Below the pieces are notes generated by a model. That model was not told where the DNA came from. It was given only the letters and a program-made list of their open reading frames with translations, and made no database searches. 64,000 nucleotides of DNA from Calliopum simillimum (lineage: Eukaryota; Arthropoda; Insecta; Diptera; Lauxaniidae). The position numbers and the translations under genes were made by a program. Shown here piece by piece: positions 13,490 through 23,465 of this stretch. Within the stretch, counting starts at the first letter, position 1, and the number at the start of each line of letters is the position of its first letter. The stretch spans positions 72,185,407 to 72,249,406 of the forward strand of contig OX638372.1 in the NCBI GenBank assembly GCA_951812925.1, given 5' to 3'.

Positions 13490-14037
13490 TGTCGAATTTT
13501 GTGCCTGAAAACTCTCATTTGCGGGAAGCGTTGATTTTCTGTTTCCATTTAAAGAAAAACGCTTTTGAATCGCATCGAATGCTTATCGAAGCTTACGGCG
13601 AGCATGCTCTTGGTCGTACACAGTGCAATGAGTGGTTCAATAAATTTAAAAGTGGTGATTTTGATGTGATAAATGAGGAGCGCGGCCGGCCACCGAAAAA
13701 GTTCGAAGACACCGAATTGCAAACATTATTGCACGAAGATGATGGTCAAACGCAACAACAGCTTGCTGAACAACTTAATGTGACACAACAAACCGTTTCC
13801 TTGCGTTTGAAGGCCATGGGAAAGATTTTAAAGGTCGGTAGATAGGTGCCACATGAACTAGCCGACAGGCAGCAAGAAAACCGAAAAACCACTTGTGAAT
13901 TGCTGCTCGCCAGGCAAAACAGAAAAGGTTTTCTCCATCGAATCATCACTGGCGATGAAAAGTGGATTTATTTCAACAATCCCAAACGAAAAAAATCATA
14001 TTTGAGCCCCGGCCAACGACCCAAATCAACGCCAATG
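13490..14037 (+). pseudogene. Mariner transposase, N-terminal half (mauritiana-like)
   Basis: Begins at the ATG at 13490 (MSNFVPENSHLREALIF). HTH and linker follow: FKSGDFDVINEERGRPPKKF, then LAEQLNVTQQTVSLRLKAMG. A TAG at 13843-13845 stands where mariners have Trp (GRWVPHEL), a single-base change. The frame resumes with VPHELADRQQENRK and reaches the first catalytic Asp (IITGDEKWIYF). It stops at about residue 183, where the inverted copy of the gene start begins. The second and third catalytic residues are missing. Confidence 0.88.
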
Positions 14038-14139
14038 CTTCCCGCTAATGAGAGTTTTCAGGCACAAAATTCGACATCTTTACGAGCGGAAAAATGCGTT
14101 GTTGTATGAAACTTGACAAATTGTGAACTGAATATTAGC

Positions 14140-14428
14140 CGTGTTTTTTTTGACGCGTATATACAATTGTGGATACCTTCAAATTGCGATAACTCATGAA
14201 CAGTAAGTCACACAATAGAACTCTAAGAAACTTTTTTATGGAGAATCACGTTCTCTTTCATTTTACATTTAAAAAAATTTATTTTTAAGGAGGTATTTTA
14301 TAAAAACTGGTTAGCGCCGATAAATGGCAAAAAATCACTTTTTTTAAATAACTTCTAAATAATTATTTTTTTTTTACAAAAGATTAAAATCCACAATTGT
14401 ATATACGCGTCAAAAAAAACACGGCTAT
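14140..14428. mobile_element. MITE inserted in the mariner right arm
   Basis: About 288 bp with near-perfect 37-bp terminal inverted repeats beginning AGCCGTGTTTTTTTTGACGC. Flanked by ATT on both sides; comparison with the intact left arm shows the pre-insertion sequence, confirming a 3-bp duplication. Non-coding. Confidence 0.85.
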
Positions 14429-14543
14429 TGTTGACAGATGACAGAATGAACAATTAAGACATTTGGTACGGTTCGGAAGCTCATACATATACGGCTATCG
14501 ACCACTAGATGTCATTACCGGTTTCATATTTGTACACCTAGTA

Positions 14544-14769
14544 GCATAATGTCCCGAATATTATATGGCTGATGGTATTTCATATTTTGCGTTAGAAAAT
14601 TCAGAATGATTCGATAAGAGTGCAAATTTTTTGGTGGAAAAATGTTTATAAAAAGTGTATCGACAAAATGTAAATGTGTGTATAGTAGGCCGGATCAATA
14701 TGTTCGGAAGGCAAAAAATTGGTAAATTGGAAAATTCTAAAAAACTTTGCCCTAGAAACCATTAGTCTA
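14544..14769. other. Intron sequence, no gene seen
   Basis: AT-rich flank; nothing recognised except a TAGGCCGGATC stretch at 14687 (see rejected items). Confidence 0.45.
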
Positions 14770-17320
14770 AAATCAGGGTTTGATCTGCTGACTATAAAAT
14801 AGCTATAGCAACGAAAATTTGCTGAACTGTGCTGCGTCAGTTATTGCGATTTACATTTTGGGCTTACTGCTTGCTGTGCTTTTTTTCAACGATCGAAGTC
14901 AAAGCAATTCAAGCAAGCACATTTTTGTTTTTGTGCTCTGCTATTGCTTTTGTTATTGAAAATAGCAAAGTTTTAACCAAGCAAGCACAAACACGAAGCG
15001 AAGCGTAACTCCAATTGTGCTTTTGCTTTTTATTTAACTCGGCTCACAGTGCTGTCACTCCATACAACGGAACGGCATTTCCACAATTTTGGTTCGATTT
15101 CAATAAGATTTACCATACTGATACATTTTTTTACGTTGTTTTCAGAAATGCAATTAATTTTTAAATGCAATGAATAGAACAAAAGATATTCAAATAAATA
15201 AAACCACGAAAGTTAACTGGAAAAAATGTTTGTGCATCCTTTTAGGCTGTAAAAACCATATTAAAATTTTAATAGTTCATAGTGTTTTTGACATATAAAA
15301 GTATGCTGTAAAAAAAAATCAAATTTAAAAAAATTCAAAAGCAATTGAAAAAAATTTTGTGGTGTAAATTTTATAAAATCATTGATTTTTACGTAAATAC
15401 GGGATATTCAGATAAATATTTAAAGTAAACGGGGAAAAACGGGGTTGTGAATTTTTCCTATATTAAAATATGGAATGTGTACTATCTGTACGTTTTATGA
15501 CAATGCCCGCATGTCCCATCTTTTTTTTTCCTGCTCTAAAGAAAATTAGCATTTTCCGGTTTTTAATAATTGAAAACTTTTTTTTTATATTTTTTAAAAT
15601 AACTTTAATTTGGCTAAAAAAATTTGCAAACAAAAAATATTAAAAATAAATGGATATGTAGGCTTTTGTATGCATTTTATTTTATAACAATTGCTTTTGA
15701 GGTTTAGGAGCAGCAATTATTTTTAAAAAGTTATGCGATTAGCAAATTTTCTTACTTGATTTCTTTTCGAAAAAAAATTCGACTTTAATAAGCTGTAACA
15801 CTTACAAATCACACTAGTTTTCAATAATTTTCAGGGAATTTCTTAATTGGACTATTTGCTGTAGAATGGCATAAACAAAATTTTAAATTTGAACAAAAAT
15901 TTTGTACGCAAATGCCTTCTATCGCAGCACTGTGCGGCTGTTTGAACTTCGGCTTTTCGCTGTACACAGCAGAAACAACTTTCAGGATTGCCACATGTTT
16001 TTTTTTTTAAATTTGCTTAAACCATACATCTCACCTGGTTTTTTAAAAAATCAAAATTTTCTTTCAATAAATTGCTCAAATCATAATTTTTTCTCTATAA
16101 ATTGACATCTTGGGTCCAAAAACGACGAAACAAAAATTTAGGGTTGCCATATTAGGGTTGCCAGACTTTTTTTCGCAAAATTGCATTCCTTTGTTAACTT
16201 TCTTTATTGAATGTTGTAGAATCGACCCAAGAACCCATAGTAAATTTTTTGGGGTTGCCGCCTGGTTTTTTTTAATAAAATCAAAGTTTTTTTCAATAAA
16301 ATGTTTAAAATCATCATTTTCTCTCTATAAATTGAAATCTTGGGTCCAAAAACGACGAAACAAAAATTTAGGGTTGCCATATTAGGGTTGCCAGACGTTT
16401 TTTCGCAAAATTGCATTTCTTTGTTAACTTTCTTTATTGAATGTTATAGAATCGAACCAAAAACCCGCAGTAAATTTTTTGGGGCTGCCACCTGGTTTTT
16501 TTTAATAAAATCAAAATTTTTTTTTGGGGTTGGGGTGGTATTTTGCAAAAAAAAAGTCTGGCAATCCTAATATGGCAACCCTAAATTTTTGTTTGTCGTT
16601 TTTGGACCCAAGATGTCAATTTATAGAGAGAAAATGATGATTTTAAGCATTTTATTGAAAGAAATTTTGATATTATTAAAAAAACCAGGTGGCAACCCCA
16701 AAAAATTTGCTATGGGTTTTTGGGTCGATTCTATAACATTCAATAAAGAAAGTTAATGAAGAAATGCAATTTTGCGAAAAAACGTCTGGCAACCCTAAAA
16801 TTTTGTTTCGTCATTTTTGGACCCAAGATGTCAATTTATAAAGAGAAAATGATGATTTTTAGCAATTTATTGAAAAAAAGTTTTGATTTTATTAAAAAAA
16901 CAAGGTGGCAACCCTAAAAAATATGTTAGATTTTTTAAAAGTTTATCTAAGCGGTTTAAGGCTACAATAATTATTTTTTTTTTTAAATGTACGGTTTAAG
17001 CTAATTTTACAAAATAAAACCAGGTGACAACCTGAATGTTTTTGTTTCCTTTTGCTATTGCTTCGTTCTCTTTCGAAAAGCATAGCGGCAGCGAAGCAAA
17101 CATTTTGAAATTATCGACTTCAACTGTAGCAGCAAGCGATCGGATTTCGTAAAAGAGCTTCGGCTCTGCTACTGCTTATGAATTGAAAAAACAGCACAGC
17201 AGACAGTTCAATTTTAAATTTGTGCTTCGACTGTAGTGCTGTGCTGCGTAATTTTTCTATAGTCGCAGAACAGCAAATCAATAGGCTAAAAAATAGCTCA
17301 GCAAAATCAAACCTTGTTTT
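14770..17320. mobile_element. Large foldback composite element
   Basis: The two ends are inverted, diverged copies: left AGGGTTTGATCTGCTGA..., right inverse of TCAGCAAAATCAAACCTT. Both continue into GC-rich segments full of AGCAAGCA/AGCACA words (14820-15060 and 17050-17290). The centre holds inverted tandem repeats (16080-16925). No transposase was found. The outer boundary and nature are inferences. Confidence 0.5.
16080..16925. repeat. Four copies of a ~230-bp unit, two forward, two inverted
   Basis: The unit contains CTTGGGTCCAAAAACGACGA, GGGTTGCCATATTAGGGTTG, TTTCTTTATTGAATGTT and a GGTTGCCGCCTGG-type segment. Two head-to-tail copies start near 16095 and 16325. From about 16545 the same unit runs inverted, again about twice, to 16925. 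The whole block is a palindrome centred near 16540 that could fold into a long hairpin. The short ORFs here are by-products of the repeat. Confidence 0.85.
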
Positions 17321-18124
17321 TACTTTGAACTTGTGACTCACCGTTCATGAGTTACCGTAATTTTAAACTCAACACATCGCTGTGCCTACTCATAAGCCGC
17401 ATGCACAATTTACTAATTTTTTTCAAATTTTGAATTAAGATATCTCCTGAGTTATAAGTCGTACGAAAACAATTAAGGGATCATTTTGATAGAAAATTTT
17501 ATAAGCTACAATATTGCGCCACAATATTTTTCTCAAAATGTAACTGTTCATGAGAGATTTGTAAAAAACTGATTTTGGACGCCATTTTTCCAATATGGCG
17601 GCGCGAGCGAACAAGACTCGAGGTAGCAAAGTTGAAATTCTGAAAGAGCACATCGAAATCTATAAAATAACTCATTTGCACAAATCCCGCAAAACTTTAA
17701 AGGTAACATCATTTTATTCTCCCAAATGATTGTACTATACATATTTTAAAGTTCTTAAGTTCATGATAAAAATGCATTTTGAAAAAAGGAAAATCAACAA
17801 AACATTCTTTATTATTTTTAATAAATATAGGTTTCTATGCCAATAGCTTTTTCCATAAAAAATGGTTATCCTGTTTGTATTTCATTTGAAGTATACAAGA
17901 GGTAAGATATACTAAACAATAACAAATCACAATGTTGTTTTATGAGACCACCTACATATTAGTATTGTAGAAACATTTTTCACGATAAAAATAAATAAAT
18001 TGTTAAGTTTCTTATGAATTCCAAAAAACTTTTCACCAAGTTTTGATTTTAAGAACTCTTTTTTATGCAGGGTTTGCATTAAAACTTTGAACTGCTATAA
18101 CTTCTTTGTGTGTAAACTTATGCC
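17321..18124. other. Intron sequence, no gene seen
   Basis: AT-rich; a diverged copy of the repeat seen near 12100 lies at 17500-17575. Otherwise nothing recognised. Confidence 0.5.
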
Positions 18125-18399
18125 CGTAATTTCAACAAATAGATATCTAACCGTGTTAAGATCTATTAGGTATCTCTTTTCCATTAGTTATCTGATACTC
18201 TGTAATTTCAACGATCTTTTTTACCTACGTGTAATTACCTAACAAATGTGTGAAGAAATATGGCAACACAATGCCTTACACGTCAAAAAAATTATTTTGA
18301 AATTGAAAAAAAAAAAAAAACACGTTAGCAAAACAAAAATTTGTGAAACTTATTACAAAACTCAGCGATGGAAACACATCTAGGAAATTTTGCAATGTC

Positions 18400-18580
18400 A
18401 TAAAAGCGCTTTTTGAGTATTTAAAATGTAATCGGATGCTAATAGGAGTTTTAATATAGTGGGAGTACAGCCCTGTAATTACTTTGGATACACGTCTTAT
18501 AATTTTACTTGCGGTCGTCTGGTGCATCCCGCCGAAATCTGCAATTGTGGTTTGGAAGCTACCAGAAGCATAAAATCACA
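18400..18580 (-). pseudogene. Harbinger (HARBI1-like) nuclease N-terminal fragment
   Basis: In one minus-strand frame the sequence reads FYASGSFQTTIADFGGMHQT then TASKIIRRVSKVI. This is the HTH-like region of Harbinger nucleases (ATGSFQxxxGDxxGxSxxTxSRIIxRVS). It ends in decay at about 18400, before the catalytic DDE part. Confidence 0.72.
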
Positions 18581-18608
18581 ATGCAATTAGTAGCTGTAGC
18601 TTACATTC

Positions 18609-18725
18609 GAGTTGCGGGTTTTGCGAATTTTTAGAAGAAAAACATCCATCAGACATACTTCGTCTACTTCGGAAACTATGTCTGATGGATGTTTTTCTTC
18701 TAAAAATTCGCAAAACCCGCAACTC
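18609..18725. repeat. Perfect 49-bp inverted repeat (hairpin)
   Basis: Arms 18609-18657 and 18677-18725 are exact inverses with a 19-nt loop (starts CTTCGTCTACTTCGG). Arms begin GAGTTGCGGGTTTTGCG. As RNA this would be an uninterrupted 49-bp stem. Confidence 0.92.
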
Positions 18726-18869
18726 AAATAGTTCTAAATTCATATTTTGTTTTTATTTTAAATTTAATTTATTTACCTATGGGATACATGACGTCAAACT
18801 TTGGTGTAGAGTTTCACTTGACTTTACGTATTAGGTATGGTGTACCTATGACTTGAAATTACGAATATT

Positions 18870-19239
18870 TTTTTACACGACAGAGAAACTAGGTCGTACT
18901 ATTGAATATGATCTTGGTCGTTCAAAAGACATAAGGAAAAAATGTAGGCCTTTCTAAGCCCTTTATAACAATACATCATTTTTGAACATCAGCTGCCGAA
19001 GTTATGGAAAAGAGTCCATTTTGGCTGTTTTTTGAGTAGTCCAAAAAATAAATTTTTATGGCACCCACATTCTCTCAGGGAAAGTTTTCAAATATGGGGC
19101 GGTTTTTCCAAACTTTTTTTTTGTATGGAGACCGACCCGGCCTAATGAACATGCCCGATTCACAAATACTGAAAATAATTCTTTTCTAAAGATATATTAA
19201 CAGAAATCAAAAACTAGCCGAAAATTAAATTATGTATGT
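18870..19239. other. Intron sequence, no gene seen
   Basis: AT-rich; no recognisable feature. Confidence 0.45.
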
Positions 19240-19244
19240 GTTTC

Positions 19245-19408
19245 TGTTAAAGTTGATTTGATTCAGTTTGATGAATTTTATTAGAATGAAAAAATAAAAT
19301 TTTCATACATCATATTTCAAGTTCATCTCAAACAAAACTTAGATTTGTGGAATACAAAGTATAAAAACTTAAAGTATAAATGGGAGTTATTATTTGTGGA
19401 TTTCAACA
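19245..19408 (-). repeat. Copia 3' LTR
   Basis: 164 bp, + strand start TGTTAAAGTTGATTTG, end GATTTCAACA. Directly followed (19409-19418) by CTTCCCCTCG, the complement of the element's polypurine tract. Confidence 0.93.
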
Positions 19409-19461
19409 CTTCCCCTCGAATAATGCCTCTCACAAATAAAAACAAATAATATTTAATTATC

Positions 19462-21501
19462 TTAATCAACACCTAATTTGGTTTGTAAAAACTTATGTTT
19501 TGATTTCTGCAAAACCTTGGTTAAAACATCTGCTGTATTTTCAGTTGATGGTATATATTTTAATTCAAGTTGTCCTGCTTGATAAACATCCCGGACATGA
19601 TGTATCCTAATATCAATGTGTTTACTTCTTGAATGAAAGACAGGATTTTTCACCAACTGCTGCGCACTAATATTATCACCATATAAAATTGTTGGATGTG
19701 TAACTAAATTTTTAAATCCAAGTTCTTGAAACATATTTCGAAGGTAAATAATTTCTTTGGTTGCAGCTGAAATCGCCATGTATTCCGCCTCTGTGCTACT
19801 AAGTGCAACTGTTGGTTGTTTCTTAGATTCATATGCAATTGCACCTCCAGCAAGAAGAAATACAAATCCTGTGTAAGATTTCCTATCGTCACAGCTTCCA
19901 GCCCAATCAGCATCCGCAAATCCAAATAAAATTTTTTTCGTTACGTTGTAATTTAATCCAGAATCAATAGTATTAGATAGGTATCTCAATATATGTTTAG
20001 CTCCCACTAAATGTTCCTTGTGAGGATTCTTATTGAACTGTGCTAATTTATTGACTGAATGTAAAATATCAGGTCTCGTACAAATACCAATGTACATTAG
20101 TGAACCAATTAACGACTGATATTTTGTTAAGTCAATTTTTTCGCAATCCTTGCAATCATTGCAGTTTTTGAGTCTCATACCTGGGTCTAAAGGTGTACTG
20201 CATTTCTTGCATTCTGTCATGGAGTTTTCTTGCAGAAGTTCTCTTATAAAATTTCTTTGTGAAACTCTTAAAGGTCCTGTAGGATGTTTTCTTTCTATCT
20301 CCATCCCTAGGAAATATTCAACTGGACCTTTATCAACGATTTCTAGATTTGATTTGAGTTCTGATTTGATCCTATTCATAGTTTTCAAATTTGAGCACGC
20401 CAACAAAATATCATCAACATATACAATTATTATAATATATTCCTCTTTGTTGTTCATGGTATAAGCACAGTGATCTGTATTACTTCTCCCAAATCCTATT
20501 TGCTTAAGGATTTGATTAAGTTTCTCGTTCCATTTGCGACCTGATTGTTTTAATCCATATAAGGATTTTTGCAATTTACACACTTTTTCTGGATGATCAG
20601 GATCTTCAAATCCTTCAGGCTGGTCCATGTAAATATCGGTATCAATTTCACCATTTAGGTAAGCAGTAGTTACATCTAGTTGATGTACATATAATTCAAA
20701 TTCCACTGCCAACGCTAAGAGAATTCGTACAGTAGAATATCTTGTTACCGGGAAAAAAATTTCCGTATAATTTATTCCATACTTCTGACTGCAACCTTTT
20801 GCTACAAGTCTTGATTTATATCGTTGGATCTGTCCATTCTTATCCTTGTTGATTGCAAAGACCCACTTACATTTAATAATAGAAGTATTAGTTGGTCTTT
20901 CTACCAAAATCCAAGTTTTCTTTCCGATCAATGAGTCATATTCTGATTTCATGGACTCAATCCACTTCGATCTATCACTTCTTCGTAGAATTTCTCTAAC
21001 ACTTGATGGAACCTCAGTATTATTTAATATAATTTCTTTAGAATCTTCTTGTTTTCTTCTGTTGTTTGCTTCTCTATAAGATGTCATAACAAAATCTTTA
21101 TATTTTGAATTTTGAATTAAAGAGCGGTCTCTTAATCTTTTACTTTGTTGGAGATCTTCTGTTTGTTCTTCTCCTTTTCTCTTCCAGATTCGAATTTGTC
21201 CTTCATCGGTTGGCCTTTGCGTTTGTAAATTTGCATTTTCTTCACTAAATCTACCAGGACCTTCATTGCTGTTTTGATCTATTTGATTTAAATTTTCGTT
21301 CTCTTCATCTAAATTTACATTTTCTTCATGTAATTGATTTAAATTCTCGTTTTCTTCATCTAAATTTACATTCTCTTCATCTAATTGATTTAAATCTCCG
21401 TTTTCTTCATCTAAATTTTCAATGGTATCTTCAGAATCAACTTGTTGTAATCCTTTATGAAATTTGAAATCTGGCTCAAGGTCCTTAAATATATAGTAAC
21501 T
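19462..21501 (-). CDS. Copia reverse transcriptase and RNase H
   Basis: The frame is open from 21501 to the stop at 19462; the first ATG is at 21087. Upstream of RT lies an acidic linker built from repeats of about 12 residues (NLDEENENLNQL). RT: KWVFAINKDKNGQIQRYKSR, LDVTTAYLNGEI (first Asp), SLYGLKQSGRKWN and IVYVDDILLA (YVDD). RNase H: FADADWAGSCDDRKSYTG, ALSSTEAEYMA, YGDNISAQQL and SKHIDIRIHHVRD. No stop interrupts the 541 residues after the ATG. Confidence 0.93.
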   Translation of the reverse strand, partial: SYYIFKDLEPDFKFHKGLQQVDSEDTIENLDEENGDLNQLDEENVNLDEENENLNQLHEENVNLDEENENLNQIDQNSNEGPGRFSEENANLQTQRPTDEGQIRIWKRKGEEQTEDLQQSKRLRDRSLIQNSKYKDFVMTSYREANNRRKQEDSKEIILNNTEVPSSVREILRRSDRSKWIESMKSEYDSLIGKKTWILVERPTNTSIIKCKWVFAINKDKNGQIQRYKSRLVAKGCSQKYGINYTEIFFPVTRYSTVRILLALAVEFELYVHQLDVTTAYLNGEIDTDIYMDQPEGFEDPDHPEKVCKLQKSLYGLKQSGRKWNEKLNQILKQIGFGRSNTDHCAYTMNNKEEYIIIIVYVDDILLACSNLKTMNRIKSELKSNLEIVDKGPVEYFLGMEIERKHPTGPLRVSQRNFIRELLQENSMTECKKCSTPLDPGMRLKNCNDCKDCEKIDLTKYQSLIGSLMYIGICTRPDILHSVNKLAQFNKNPHKEHLVGAKHILRYLSNTIDSGLNYNVTKKILFGFADADWAGSCDDRKSYTGFVFLLAGGAIAYESKKQPTVALSSTEAEYMAISAATKEIIYLRNMFQELGFKNLVTHPTILYGDNISAQQLVKNPVFHSRSKHIDIRIHHVRDVYQAGQLELKYIPSTENTADVLTKVLQKSKHKFLQTKLGVD

Positions 21502-21971
21502 CTACCTCTTTTTCTCTTGCTTTGATTTTCTCTTCAAATTTCACATCTCTTGATAATATAACTTTTCTCTGTTCTTTAATATATATCCTGTATCTTTCAT
21601 CTTCGTCGTATCCAATTAGATATCCTTTAGAGGCCTTTGGATCCATCTTCGCCTTTTTTTCTTTTGGGATATGAAAGTAGCATTCACTTGTAATGATCTT
21701 TAAGTGTTTGATCCTTGGTTTCTTGCCTTTCCATAACTCATATGGACTTTTTAAGTCATCTGAAGACTTTCCAGTACGATTTAATATATAAACTGCTGCA
21801 TTGATTAGTTCTGCCCAAATCGCTTCTGGAAATGTAATATCTGAATTTGAGTATTTAAAAGTTCTAGCCATTTCTACAATCGTTCGATTGTCTCTTTCAC
21901 TGGCACCATTTTGTTGTGGAGTGTAAGGTGCAGTTAATTTTTGTGTGATTCCATTCATATTTAGAATTCTC
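21485..21971 (-). pseudogene. Copia integrase C-part
   Basis: Continues the integrase after the insertion: RILNMNGITQKLTAPYTPQQ, with NGASERDNRTIVEMART carrying the catalytic Glu of DD35E. The GKKPRIKHLK and GYLIGYDEDERYRIY segments typical of copia follow. A TAA at 21485 and an overlapping frame (open from 21501) show a one-base frameshift before the RT. Confidence 0.9.
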
Positions 21972-22110
21972 AAAATGGTTTATGTTGACTATATGAAAAT
22001 TATACTAATTTTATGAACTTTAGTCAATGTTTTGCAAGAATCGAAAATTCCATGCATTTTCCAACTTAGAATATTATGACAATTAGGAGAAGAGAAAAAA
22101 CTACTGAACA

Positions 22111-22165
22111 TGGCTATGGTGACATATGTTTCGGTTACCGCCACGTAACCATCATCAGACCAATT
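22111..22165 (-). ncRNA. Hammerhead-ribozyme-like motif, unit 1
   Basis: Minus strand: TGGT-CTGATGA-T-GGTTAC-GTGGCG-GTAACC-GAAA-CATATG-TC-ACCA. The conserved CUGAUGA and GAAA are present, stem II has 6 perfect pairs, stem III is very short and stem I begins with 4 pairs (UGGU/ACCA). Predicted cleavage after the C of UC, between 22121 and 22120. One unpaired U sits between CUGAUGA and stem II, unlike the textbook core, so activity is uncertain. Confidence 0.55.
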
Positions 22166-22650
22166 TATGTTTTATTTAATTTATTTTAAATTAAATGAAA
22201 TAACAATTGAAAAATTTTTTTTTTTTTTTGAACTTTTTGTCTGAGGCCGGGATCGATCTATGAACCTTTCGAAATCAATCTCTCTACATAGCGCATTTAT
22301 CAACGGACTGCGCTGTGTGCCCTCGGAAAAATTGGTAGCTTAAGTGCCTATATGCATGTAGCGTGGTTTCATTCTCTATACTCCTTTGACATCATTCATG
22401 TTGTGTTTGTTTGGTAAGGCTCAGCCATTGGCTGAGAATCAATACCGTTATATTATATGACTGACAAGTGTTGCCAGTTGCACATATTTGGCGTGTTCTC
22501 CATGATTACTTAAAATGGTTTATGTTGACTATATGAAAATTATACTAATTTTATGAACTTTAGTCAATGTTTTGCAAGAATCGAAAATTCCATGCATTTT
22601 CCAACTTAGAATATTATGACAATTAGGAGAAGAGAAAAAACTACTGAACA

Positions 22651-22705
22651 TGGCTATGGTGACATATGTTTCGGTTACCGCCACGTAACCATCATCAGAC
22701 CAATT
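22651..22705 (-). ncRNA. Hammerhead-ribozyme-like motif, unit 2
   Basis: Identical to unit 1 at exactly 540 bp spacing. Cleavage at both would release a 540-nt monomer from a tandem transcript. Confidence 0.55.
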
Positions 22706-23267
22706 TATGTTTTATTTAATTTAATTTAAATTAAATGAAATAACAATTGAAAAATTTTTTTTTTTTTTGAACTTTTTGTCTGAGGCCGGGATCGATCTAT
22801 GAACCTTTCGAAATCAATCTCTCTACATAGCGCATTTATCAACGGACTGCGCTGTGTGCCCTCGGAAAAATTGGTAGCTTAAGTGCCTATATGCATGTAG
22901 CGTGGTTTCATTCTCTATACTCCTTTGACATCATTCATGTTGTGTTTGTTTGGTAAGGCTCAGCCATTGGCTGAGAATCAATACCGTTATATTATATGAC
23001 TGACAAGTGTTGCCAGTTGCACATATGTATTTGGCGTGTTCTCCATGATTACTTAAAATGGTTTATGTTGACTATATGAAAATTATACTAATTTTATGAA
23101 CTTTAGTCAATGTTTTGCAAGAATCGAAAATTCTATGCATTTTCCAACTTAGAATATTATGACAATTAGGAGAAGAGAAGAAAAAAAAAAAAAAAAAAAA
23201 AAAAACAAAAGTATAGAGAATGAAACCACGCTACATGCATATAGGCACTTAAGCTACCAATTTTTCC

Positions 23268-23352
23268 GAGGGCACACAGCGCAGTCCGTTGATAAATGCG
23301 CTATGTAGAGAGATTGATTTCGAAAGGTTCATAGATCGATCCCGGCCTCAGA
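23268..23352 (+). promoter_or_regulatory. tRNA-like pol III module (A and B boxes)
   Basis: A-box-like AGCGCAGTCCGTTGA at about 23278-23292 and B-box-like GATCGATCC at 23334-23342, about 45 bp apart, as in tRNA-derived SINEs. Located upstream of the hammerhead-like core on the same strand. The two tandem units carry the same module on the minus strand at 22242-22326 and 22782-22866. Confidence 0.5.
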
Positions 23353-23419
23353 CAAAAAGTTTAAAAATTTTTCAATTGTTATTTCATTTAATTTAAAATA
23401 AATTAAATAAAACATAAAT

Positions 23420-23465
23420 TGGTCTGATGATGGTTACGTGGCGGTAACCGAAACATATGTCACCA
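23420..23465 (+). ncRNA. Hammerhead-ribozyme-like motif, inverted partial unit
   Basis: Same sequence on the + strand: CTGATGA 23424-23430, stem II 23432-23437/23444-23449, GAAA 23450-23453, UC 23460-23461. No change in the core relative to units 1 and 2. Confidence 0.55.

Larger units (their letters stand above)
13319..14543 (+). mobile_element. Mariner with inverted duplication of its 5' end
   Basis: Starts AGGTGTACAAATATGAAACC and ends with the inverse. The left arm (about 13319-13530) runs from the terminal repeat through the 5' UTR and the first 40 or so bases of the transposase gene. The same sequence returns inverted at 14037-14142 plus 14429-14543, so the arms are about 210 bp, far longer than normal mariner TIRs. 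The transposase 3' half is absent. A MITE splits the right arm at 14140-14428. The flanks are TA-containing. Confidence 0.85.
18125..18869 (-). mobile_element. Harbinger-like transposon remnant
   Basis: Ends share the inverted repeat CGTAATTTCAA (left near 18127, right near 18858), and diverged sequence inside. Between them a minus-strand frame encodes a HARBI1-type segment (next entry). A perfect 49-bp hairpin occupies 18609-18725. The nuclease half is largely missing. Confidence 0.6.

Noticed and set aside
18609..18725. microRNA precursor
   Set aside because: A perfect 49-bp stem without mismatches inside a transposon does not look like an animal pre-miRNA; kept as a repeat.
14685..19142. 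Possible 4.5-kb element with TAGGCCGG(A/G)TC ends
   Set aside because: Only about 11 bp match in inverse, with no target duplication; too weak to support an element of that size.
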